From Gemmatimonadota bacterium (lineage in GTDB: Bacteria > Latescibacterota > UBA2968 > UBA8231), in NCBI GenBank assembly GCA_028875335.1, contig JAPPEF010000331.1, forward strand, positions 1 to 64,000: a stretch of DNA of 64,000 nt, in the 5' to 3' direction. The translations under genes were made by a program, and so were the position numbers. The notes beneath the pieces were generated by a model, which was not told where the DNA came from, searched no databases, and saw only the letters and a program-made list of their open reading frames with translations. Positions 1 through 7,451 of this stretch are shown one piece after another. How positions within the stretch are numbered: the first letter of the stretch is position 1; each line of letters begins with the position of its first letter.

Positions 1-443
1 GCGACGGCACCTTTGCCGAAGTATCCGAACGCGCCGGGCCGGGCTTTGCCTTAGTAGAGGTGAGCCGAGGTGCCAGCTTTGCCGACTACGACCGCGACGG
101 CGATATCGATATCTTCATCTTAAACCTCAACAGCACGCCCAATCTTCTGCGCAACGATGGTGGCAATGAGGGCAACTACTTGCAAATCGCCACCGTAGGC
201 ACCCGCAGCAACCGCGACGGAATCGGCACCCGGATCGAAATAAGCGCCCAAGGTAAACGCCAGATCGCCGAGGTGCGCAGTGGCACCAGTTTTCTCTCTC
301 ACAGCGATCTCAAGGTACACTTTGGCTTGGGCGCTGCCTCCAGCGTCGAAAGCGTCGTCCTCCACTGGCCTAGTGGCACAGTCCAGACGCTGCGCGATGT
401 GGCGGCCAATCAGGTGCTGACCGTGCGGGAGCCTGCTGATTAG
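1..443 (+). CDS. VCBS/ASPIC-UnbV (CRTAC1-type) protein, C-terminal part
   Basis: The reading frame is open from the first base of the window, so the true start lies upstream and only about 147 C-terminal residues are seen. They hold one FG-GAP/VCBS-type calcium loop (DYDRDGDID) followed by an ASPIC/UnbV domain: the typical RNDGG turn, an SNRDGIGTRIE segment and a closing LHWPSG strand. Proteins of this family are secreted or surface-anchored beta-propellers of unknown substrate. Three further full-length relatives lie within the next 17 kb, so this is one end of a local family expansion. No start site or signal peptide can be judged from this fragment. Confidence 0.85.
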   Translation, partial: DGTFAEVSERAGPGFALVEVSRGASFADYDRDGDIDIFILNLNSTPNLLRNDGGNEGNYLQIATVGTRSNRDGIGTRIEISAQGKRQIAEVRSGTSFLSHSDLKVHFGLGAASSVESVVLHWPSGTVQTLRDVAANQVLTVREPAD

Positions 444-458
444 GAATTGGGAATTGAC

Positions 459-586
459 GTTACGCATTGTAGGGGCAACCCTTGTAATTGCCCTCGTCGG
501 ATTCCGCTGGCGGCATACGCGGTGTCGCATGGGCGCCCACAAGGGACGCCCCTACATAGATCGGTTCGGTGCCGATGCGTAACATC
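459..586. repeat. Nested inverted-repeat element, MITE-like
   Basis: Non-coding stretch bounded by inverted 9-mers (GTTACGCAT at 459-467, ATGCGTAAC at 578-586). Inside is a second pair of 17-nt arms, at about 470-486 and 539-555, of the form GTAGGGGC-NN-CCCTTGT, with two mismatches. The 11-mer GATGTTACGCA recurs at 5128-5138 beside the same palindrome that follows here, so this is a dispersed composite repeat. No ORF with coding character is seen inside it. Confidence 0.55.
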
Positions 587-587
587 C

Positions 588-616
588 GTAGGGGGCGGTT
601 TCAAACCGCCCCCTAC
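588..616. repeat. Perfect 29-nt palindrome, REP-like
   Basis: Two perfect 14-nt arms (GTAGGGGGCGGTTT and its complement) flank a single C. The identical palindrome is at 5143-5171. The right arm contains the TAG stop codon (613-615 on the complementary strand) of the membrane-protein gene that ends here. It could act as a terminator-like hairpin for that gene, although no T-run follows. Confidence 0.75.
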
Positions 617-2562
617 CATCGCGTCACCACGGCATCCCATCCCGCAATCAGATCCACCGCCATCCACAAACCTGCACTGCTGACTTGGCCCAACACCATG
701 CCGAGGAAGAAGGGCCGCAGCCGGCGAAAGAGTGTGATTCCGCCGTACCGCAATACGATCCACTTTGCCAGCCAGCCCAGCGCCATACTCGACCAAGCGA
801 AAAACATCACATAGGTCCCCCCCACCGGCAGGCCGATCGGGTGGATGGGCCACCACAAGAAGCGGTGGCGCAGGTACAACAACAGAAACATCAGCCCGGC
901 TCCCAAGCCGGTGAATGCGCCTCGTGGGCCCCAGAAATTCCACGCGGCCACCGGATTGAGCTGATTCGTCGCCATATCGTTAAATGTCCAGCGGCCCATA
1001 ATGCTGTAGAACCAGTAGTGGAGATTGACCCCGCCGTAGGTATAGGCGATGGACAGTACCGTCCAAGCCGAGGCGACCAAACTCACGGCGATGGCTATGA
1101 GCAAAGCCCAAAAAAGTGGCGGTCGGCGCGTCCCGACGACCTCGGCTAGCCGGGTGCTATTGGAAGCTGCGGCCATAACGGTCGTGCGGATATCCCCGGC
1201 CCAGCCATTGGCAAACCCGAGCACCATTAAGCCGCGCGGTCCAATGGGTGCCGTGCCCAGCGCGTTGATCGCAAAGGCTGATGGCGTCATCTGCGCCCGG
1301 CCGTACCCCATGCCCCCTTCGGCGACGATCCGCGTCAAACCGACGAATACCACAAAGGCGATAACGAGCAATAGCAGCGCTGCCCCCACGGGCAATCCCG
1401 CGCTTTTCAACCATAAGACCGCGTAGAGGAAGGCTCCGATCAGGAGCCACACCGCCTTGCGATAGGAGAGCATCTGCCCTGTATCTTCTCCTGGTTCCTT
1501 CTTTTTCCACGCTCCGACGACCACTTCTTTGAGGTGCCGACGAGCGGTCCATAAACTGGCCGCCACGAGGGCAATCAACGCTCCCATGGCCTGCTGGGCG
1601 GTGGCGATGGATCCTTCGGTGTGCATCAGCCGGATTTCTGCAATGCTGAACCCGAGGGTGTTGAAAAGGCCCAACTGGAAGAAGTTGAGCAAGTAGAAAA
1701 ACCACAGACTAAAGGAGACCTCCAGACTCAGAAAGTACGTCAGGCCAAGGACGATAAACCACAAGTTGAACAAGACGCCTCGCATGTCGTGGAAGATGGC
1801 CAATTGGGTTGACAACTGGATGGGAGCAATAAAGGGATAGTACTTGTGCAGGGCATTGATTCCCAAGAGGACGAAGGGAATGGCAAATCCCAACCACATC
1901 AGTGGTTCCTTCAGAAAGGGATTGACCGCCGAGGGTCTGTCGTCTTCATGGATCATGTACAGCGGCAACTGGACGAGGGGAAAGATCAAACGCTCGTTGC
2001 GTGCCCATTGTTCGTGGAGCAGAGCCGACAGGGCGATCATCATCAAATAGAGCGCGCCCAAAAAGGAAGCCCACGCCAACAAGGGTACTAACCATGCTCC
2101 CCAAGGGATGGCTACCTCTTGGGGCAACCCTTCGTAGAAGTACTTGACCGCCATCGGGTCTTGCGGTGCCAGCCACGGCTGGATATGGGGATGGAGCAGT
2201 TCGGCCCAGTTGTTTTCGGGCGTGGCATAGTAATAGACTCCGGCCAAAAAGGGGACCAATTGCGCCGTGACTCCGGTGGAGGGAATCGCCGAAGCTGCGA
2301 CCATCATGGCGTAGATTACCACTAGCTCCTGGGCTGATAAGCTCCATTTGCGTCCGATCCACTTGAGCGGAATGTTGACTAATAGCAGGAGGAAGAGGAG
2401 GAAAATCGCGCTCAGGGCGATGAAATCGCCGGTCCAATCGAGGGTCCCCATCACCAGAAGGCCATAGGGAAAAACCGTGTTGATCACCACGGCCATCAAC
2501 GCGCCGACGAGCAAGGCCCGATACGGCACCCATCTTTTATTGCTATCGACGAATTGACTCAT
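613..2562 (-). CDS. DUF6785/DUF6784-type polytopic membrane protein
   Basis: A 649-residue integral membrane protein with about a dozen hydrophobic segments, starting near residue 14 (ALLVGALMAVVINTVFP). It resembles the large DUF6785/DUF6784 proteins common in Planctomycetes-like and Latescibacteria-like genomes, which look distantly like oligopeptide-transporter proteins; no substrate is known. It follows the MFS/spermidine-synthase-like gene by only 5 nt. Its AGAGG ribosome site overlaps that gene's stop region, so the two are very likely translated from one message. Its own stop codon is supplied by a palindromic repeat. Family assignment is from sequence appearance; transport function is an inference. 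Confidence 0.75.
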   Translation of the reverse strand: MSQFVDSNKRWVPYRALLVGALMAVVINTVFPYGLLVMGTLDWTGDFIALSAIFLLFLLLLVNIPLKWIGRKWSLSAQELVVIYAMMVAASAIPSTGVTAQLVPFLAGVYYYATPENNWAELLHPHIQPWLAPQDPMAVKYFYEGLPQEVAIPWGAWLVPLLAWASFLGALYLMMIALSALLHEQWARNERLIFPLVQLPLYMIHEDDRPSAVNPFLKEPLMWLGFAIPFVLLGINALHKYYPFIAPIQLSTQLAIFHDMRGVLFNLWFIVLGLTYFLSLEVSFSLWFFYLLNFFQLGLFNTLGFSIAEIRLMHTEGSIATAQQAMGALIALVAASLWTARRHLKEVVVGAWKKKEPGEDTGQMLSYRKAVWLLIGAFLYAVLWLKSAGLPVGAALLLLVIAFVVFVGLTRIVAEGGMGYGRAQMTPSAFAINALGTAPIGPRGLMVLGFANGWAGDIRTTVMAAASNSTRLAEVVGTRRPPLFWALLIAIAVSLVASAWTVLSIAYTYGGVNLHYWFYSIMGRWTFNDMATNQLNPVAAWNFWGPRGAFTGLGAGLMFLLLYLRHRFLWWPIHPIGLPVGGTYVMFFAWSSMALGWLAKWIVLRYGGITLFRRLRPFFLGMVLGQVSSAGLWMAVDLIAGWDAVVTRW

Positions 2563-2567
2563 AGCCT

Positions 2568-5102
2568 CTATTCGTCTTGGGGCGGTCGCCGGATAAGTTG
2601 CTCGGCCAATAGGTCGAGGAAATAGGCCGAAGATCTATCCTCGGGATTCGCCTGTAGTGCGCGCTGATAGGCCCTTACCGCGGCCCGGTCGCGGTTTTGC
2701 AACCGCATGATATCTCCCTCTAGCGCGTGCTCGCCAGCCTTGAAATATGCCTCTATTGTTCTCCGTACTGCAGCAGAGGGTGCCGTCAGCAGCGACAGAG
2801 CCGAGGTGCGGTGCGGTGCCAAATGCTCCAACACCTCCCACGAGCCGCTGCTGTAGCCCTTCGGGCTGACAAAGCTGATGTAGGGATGGTCGTCGGTGTT
2901 GAGAGTACCTTCTCCCACATAGCGCCGCAGGGCGACCTCGTCCATCACTAGGCTGTTCAAGAGCGCAAATGCGTTTCCCAGATCAATGCCCTCCAGACTG
3001 CGATGCACTCGCGGCGGTGCCATCTTCTCGTTGAGCAACTCCCAATTAATCGCCTGCGGCTGCATGGTCCCCACCATGATTGAGTAGTTGTTCGAGCGCC
3101 ACAAGGTGGCGTGGGGAAAGACGTGCTGAAAGGTGCGCACGATGGTCTTGTAGTCGTCTGGCGGCAGACCGTGGAAGGGCAGCCACTGGGCCATGATCCC
3201 GTCGGTGCTTAGGTGTGCCCGGCACAACTCGTAAAATTCCTTTGTGTAGAGCACCCAGCTATCGGCGCTCGTTGGATGGGTGGCGTCCCCAGTGATGATT
3301 TGGTAGGTGTCGCGGCTGGAGAGGAGAAAATTGCGGCCGTCGTCAATAACTAATTCGATATTCCACGCAGTCGGATTCTCGAGCACGTGGTGATTGAATT
3401 CGCCAAAGTGCAACCGGGCCGCGTCTATCACCTCCGGCACCAATTCGACGCAAGTAATGCGGCGTGGCTCGTACTGGGCTGCGCCCCCCAAGGCGATGCC
3501 GCCGCCCAAGGAGACGACCAACACCTCTTGCGGATCGGGATGCAGGAGCAGGGGCAAATGGCCCAGTAGGCGGAAAATTTGCAGCGAGCTGTAGTCGGTA
3601 GGCACCTGACCGCCCCCATTGAGCGCCATTTTGCGGAAACCATCGGTTTGTTGTTCGACGGTGATGACGCCCTCGGCCCCCTCTTGGTAAAATACTAGTT
3701 CCCGGTTGACGGCCGCTGGCTCTGCAATGCGCCGCAGCACATCCGAGGGTACTAGGACTAGCAGGAGTGCCAAACCCGCCGCTCCGCTCCAGACCAGCCG
3801 CTTGCGTTGCTGGCTAACTAAGGCAAGGGTTAGGCCAACCAATCCATTCAACGCGGCTAACACCTTGACGCTCCACTCGGTCCCCAGTAGCGGAATTAGC
3901 ACAAACCCCGTCACAAAGGCTCCCCCAACCGCGCCCAAGCTGTTGACCGCACCGATGTCCCCTATGCCGCGCCCCAGACGCGCCAGTTGTCGCGTGTAGA
4001 TTTGGCCGACCAGCGGAAAGATAACCCCCATCGCCACGGTCGGCAGCAACATGATGGCGACGGCCGTAAAAAACACGCCGGTTCGCGACACCCACCACGA
4101 GTCTGCCCGCTGGATCGGCTCCACGAGGACGGATAAATGAGCAAAGGCCAGCACGGACAGAGCACCGCACGCGCCGATCAAAAACTGGATACCGATAAAA
4201 ATTGACAGCAAGTCCGCCCGTCGCACGAGTAGCCGACTGCCCAACCATCCCCCCAAGGACAGTCCACTCAAAAAGGCCACCAAGACAATGCTGAACTCGT
4301 AGTGTGAATTGAAGGAGAAACTCACCATCAAGAGCCGCATCCACGCCACTTCGTAGCCTAGGGCGGCAAAACCGGAGATGGCAAAGCCGGCCAGCACGCC
4401 CCACAGGATGAGGTCAGAGTGCGCGGTTTCTTTTGTTGCCGCCCCTTCATCGACGCCGACGGCTCGTTGCCCCCCCCACAGCCAAGCCGCGCCCGCCACC
4501 AAGAAATTCACCACAGCGATAGCTTGCGTCGTCCCCTGCAAACCCAGCCCTTCCATCAGTCCAAAGGTCGCCGCCAACACCCCGATGACCGCGCCCAGCG
4601 TGTTGACTGCATAGAGTTGTCCGACCCGACCGCCTAACCTGCCCAGCCGCCGCACCGCAAATTTGGCCATGACGGGTAGGGTGCCCCCCATCAGCGCCGT
4701 GGGGATCAGGAGCAAGGCAAAGCAAAGGCCGAAGCGGGCTAGGGAAAAGAGGTAGAAGTTCCCCTGTAGTCCCACTAGAGCACCGTAGGCATTGCCCAAA
4801 TTCGCACTAATACTGGGAAAGAAAAGAGCAAAAAGACCAATGCCGACTTCTAGCGCGGCAAAAATCCGCAGGGGGTGTTTGCAGCGGTCGATGTACCGCC
4901 CCAAAACATAGCTACCCAAGGCTAGGCCAGCCATGAAGGCGCTGAGTACGGTGCTAGTAGCCAGCAGGGTGGTGCCGAAGACCACGGTCAGCATCCGCGC
5001 CCACACGACCTGATAGACTAAGCTGCTAACCCCCGAAAAAAAGAACAGGACCAAGAGCGCCTTTTGTTCAGACTGCTCCAAGTCCCGATCGCGTTCTTCC
5101 AC
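2568..5102 (-). CDS. Fused MFS-like membrane domain / spermidine-synthase-like methyltransferase fold with TPR tail
   Basis: 844 residues. The first ~470 form about 12-14 hydrophobic helices, with the MFS-like N-terminus LVYQVVWARML typical of 'fused MFS/spermidine synthase' proteins. A Rossmann domain follows at about 500-730, with the SAM-type glycine loop VVSLGGGIALGG, the acidic CVELVPEVI strand end and DDGRNFL. The last ~60 residues look like a single TPR-type helical pair (AVRAYQRALQANPEDRSS). True aminopropyltransferase activity is doubtful in this fusion family; its role is unknown. The start is a GTG with weak Shine-Dalgarno support. It is the first gene of a two-gene unit with the DUF6785-type protein, next to VCBS/ASPIC genes. 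Confidence 0.85.
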   Translation of the reverse strand: MEERDRDLEQSEQKALLVLFFFSGVSSLVYQVVWARMLTVVFGTTLLATSTVLSAFMAGLALGSYVLGRYIDRCKHPLRIFAALEVGIGLFALFFPSISANLGNAYGALVGLQGNFYLFSLARFGLCFALLLIPTALMGGTLPVMAKFAVRRLGRLGGRVGQLYAVNTLGAVIGVLAATFGLMEGLGLQGTTQAIAVVNFLVAGAAWLWGGQRAVGVDEGAATKETAHSDLILWGVLAGFAISGFAALGYEVAWMRLLMVSFSFNSHYEFSIVLVAFLSGLSLGGWLGSRLLVRRADLLSIFIGIQFLIGACGALSVLAFAHLSVLVEPIQRADSWWVSRTGVFFTAVAIMLLPTVAMGVIFPLVGQIYTRQLARLGRGIGDIGAVNSLGAVGGAFVTGFVLIPLLGTEWSVKVLAALNGLVGLTLALVSQQRKRLVWSGAAGLALLLVLVPSDVLRRIAEPAAVNRELVFYQEGAEGVITVEQQTDGFRKMALNGGGQVPTDYSSLQIFRLLGHLPLLLHPDPQEVLVVSLGGGIALGGAAQYEPRRITCVELVPEVIDAARLHFGEFNHHVLENPTAWNIELVIDDGRNFLLSSRDTYQIITGDATHPTSADSWVLYTKEFYELCRAHLSTDGIMAQWLPFHGLPPDDYKTIVRTFQHVFPHATLWRSNNYSIMVGTMQPQAINWELLNEKMAPPRVHRSLEGIDLGNAFALLNSLVMDEVALRRYVGEGTLNTDDHPYISFVSPKGYSSGSWEVLEHLAPHRTSALSLLTAPSAAVRRTIEAYFKAGEHALEGDIMRLQNRDRAAVRAYQRALQANPEDRSSAYFLDLLAEQLIRRPPQDE

Positions 5103-5142
5103 ACTGAATGCTCTTTTTTAACAAATGATGTTACGCACCCGG

Positions 5143-5171
5143 GTAGGGGGCGGTTTCAAACCGCCCCCTAC
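5143..5171. repeat. Second copy of the 29-nt palindrome
   Basis: Identical to 588-616 (arms GTAGGGGGCGGTTT, one central C). It lies in the 219-nt gap between two minus-strand genes, just upstream of the MFS/spermidine-synthase-like gene, and is preceded by the same GATGTTACGCA 11-mer that flanks the first copy. Confidence 0.75.
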
Positions 5172-5191
5172 GGTCACCGGCCTCGTCGGAT

Positions 5192-5324
5192 CGAGGGCGG
5201 GACGCCCTCGACGCGGGCAAGATGCCCGCGATCCCAGCGAATCGGGGATGCGCTTCGACAAGCTCAGCGCCCGGCTTTGACCGCGCAGTGCGGTAGGGGC
5301 GGTGCGGAGCGCGAACCGCCCCTA
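5192..5324. repeat. Chain of small palindromes ending on a stop codon
   Basis: Three further hairpins in tandem: CGAGGGC/GCCCTCG (5192-5210), CGCGGGC/GCCCGCG (5212-5230) and TAGGGGCGGT/ACCGCCCCTA (5294-5324). The last arm contains the complement of the TAG stop codon (5322-5324) of the VCBS/ASPIC gene that ends here, the same arrangement as at 613-615. The gap holds no other gene. Confidence 0.6.
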
Positions 5325-7277
5325 AGGTTCCTCTATGGTGAGTCGCTGATTGGTCTGGATGGGGCCGTCCAAGGTCTGCTCCTGACCTGAAGGCCAGCGC
5401 ACTGTTAGGCGATCCACGGCCGCGGCTTCTCCCAAGCCAAAGTAGAGTCCATAAACACTCTGCGACAGATACCCCGACTGCCCATCCTGCACTTGGGTAT
5501 ATACCTGATCGCCTGCTGCCACTGCGACCACTGCGCCCAATCCATCCCGATTCGACGATTTTCCCACTAGGACCACTTCCACATAGCGCACCGTCCGACG
5601 CTGACTCAGGTCGCTGAGCAAGACCAGCGGCACCCCATTGAACTCATTGGTCACAATGTCGAGGTCGCCATCGCCCTCCACATCAAACAGTGCCGACGAG
5701 CGCGTCCCTAAAGCACCGTACACCAGCAAGCCCCCTTCCTGCCCCTCGCAGCGCTTGTGCTTTAAATCCGCCTCGTCGCAGTCGAGTGCAAACCACGGCT
5801 GCGCGGTGCGACCGTCGCGTCGCGGTTCTACTCCTAACACAAACTCGCTGTCGAGGAAGCCGCGTCCTTGGTCGTTGAGCAAGACAGTGTTGATCCCATA
5901 GCGAAAGGGGTAATTCATGCTCGAAGCCACGAACACATCCTGCCAGCCATCGGCGTTGAGATCGCCGCTGCTCAACCCCCACGGCCAATAATTTTCAGCA
6001 CCGATTAGGTCGGAGATTTCTTCGAATTGCCCCCCGTCTAGGTGGTGGTAAAAGGCATTGCCGAAGATGCTTAATCCCTCACTGCGCAAAAAATCGTCTG
6101 GATATTGGATATACGACTTGAGTTTTTCGTCCCAAGGCCCTGCCGGCTGACTCATATCGGAGTGCATATCGGAGACGAAGAGATCCAGCCGACCGTCGTT
6201 GTCGTAGTCGAAGGCCTTGATTCCCATCGAACCCCACGGCGTTTTGGGAAATACCGCGCGGCTCTTTTTAACAAAATGCTGCCCTGCCACATTCTCGTAG
6301 TAGGAGTCATGCCCCTGCATGTTGAGCACGTAAAGGTCCTGCCAGCCATCCCCGTTGAAATCCACCGGACTGGCATCGCCCGACCAGATCGAATCCAATA
6401 ACCCCACTTCGTGCGAGACGTCGGCGAAAACTCGCTGTCCCAGGTTCTTGAACAGTGTACTCTGTTCGGCGCGCTCGGGTTTCAAATGCCCGGAGAAGGC
6501 GTCCTTGAAACCTCGGTAGTACTGATAAGTCGCCCCTGTCTTCAAACGCGTCGGATCGACCGATGCCGTCCCCGTTTCATCTTTGGTATAGATTCCCACA
6601 TTGGTCACAAACAGATCCAGCAAGCCATCGTTATTGTAGTCGAAGAACTCACCAGACGACGAGTGCGCCTGCCAGCCCGTGCCCGAATGCTCGGTTATAT
6701 CTTCGAAGCGGCCGGTTCCGTCGTTGGCCAAAAGCTGGTTGCCCAACCGCACCGCCGTGGCGTACAGATCGACATCGCCGTCGTTGTCAATGTCGCCAAA
6801 CGACGCGCTCACCCCGATCCTATCGGCCAATTCTAGACTCGGCGTAGTGTAGTCCTCAAAGCGCGCTCCGCCGAGATTGCGCCATAGCTGATTGCTGCCC
6901 ACTTGGGTTGTAAAGTAGAGGTCGTAGAGTCCGTCGCCATCCACGTCCCCCACTGCTAGTCCATTTCCATGATCGTAGTGAACCGGGATATGTTCCTTGG
7001 CGGAATCCTCTACCACTCTATTGCGAAACTCAATACCGCTGGCTTTGAGTTGGTCGGTAAAGGAGAAGTCGCAAAAGACCTCGTAGGCTTGGGCCGCCTC
7101 CAATTGGGCTTGCTGGCGGGGCACCAACCACGATGGCTCGATGATTGCGGCTGGCTCGGGAAAGGGCTTGAGAATTTTCGTCGGCTCTGGGGCGTTAGAT
7201 TCAGCGTGGACGGTTTTTAAGGGAGTGAACGCAAAAATACACAGCGCAAAGAGGAAAGCTGCCTGATAATTCAGCAT
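5322..7277 (-). CDS. Secreted VCBS-repeat / ASPIC-UnbV (CRTAC1-type) protein
   Basis: 651 residues with a Sec signal peptide (MLNYQAAFLFALCIFAF..., likely cleaved after about residue 25). FG-GAP/VCBS repeats run from about residue 100 to 560, with repeated calcium loops (GDVDGDGLYDLY, GDIDNDGDVDLY, DYNNDGLLDLF, DFNGDGWQDLY), predicting an exported beta-propeller. An ASPIC/UnbV domain closes the protein (KSSNRDGLGAVV ... VRWPSGQEQTL). The ligand and role are unknown. The ATG lacks a clear Shine-Dalgarno site. It faces away from the pentapeptide/VCBS gene across a short AT-rich gap that must carry both promoters. Its stop codon is in a palindromic repeat. Confidence 0.9.
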   Translation of the reverse strand: MLNYQAAFLFALCIFAFTPLKTVHAESNAPEPTKILKPFPEPAAIIEPSWLVPRQQAQLEAAQAYEVFCDFSFTDQLKASGIEFRNRVVEDSAKEHIPVHYDHGNGLAVGDVDGDGLYDLYFTTQVGSNQLWRNLGGARFEDYTTPSLELADRIGVSASFGDIDNDGDVDLYATAVRLGNQLLANDGTGRFEDITEHSGTGWQAHSSSGEFFDYNNDGLLDLFVTNVGIYTKDETGTASVDPTRLKTGATYQYYRGFKDAFSGHLKPERAEQSTLFKNLGQRVFADVSHEVGLLDSIWSGDASPVDFNGDGWQDLYVLNMQGHDSYYENVAGQHFVKKSRAVFPKTPWGSMGIKAFDYDNDGRLDLFVSDMHSDMSQPAGPWDEKLKSYIQYPDDFLRSEGLSIFGNAFYHHLDGGQFEEISDLIGAENYWPWGLSSGDLNADGWQDVFVASSMNYPFRYGINTVLLNDQGRGFLDSEFVLGVEPRRDGRTAQPWFALDCDEADLKHKRCEGQEGGLLVYGALGTRSSALFDVEGDGDLDIVTNEFNGVPLVLLSDLSQRRTVRYVEVVLVGKSSNRDGLGAVVAVAAGDQVYTQVQDGQSGYLSQSVYGLYFGLGEAAAVDRLTVRWPSGQEQTLDGPIQTNQRLTIEEP

Positions 7278-7451
7278 GGTCTATATTTTCGACGTATTGG
7301 GACGTTTATTTCAGAGCGATTTTGCGTTGAGATGGGCGTTAAAAAAGTGGCATGTACCCCTTATGTCAAGCGATTGCGCCTTGCCGCCCTGTCCTTGTAT
7401 CGGATATTATGGACTCCTGCAAAAAGCCAAAATCCCAAGCTTGCGCAAACC

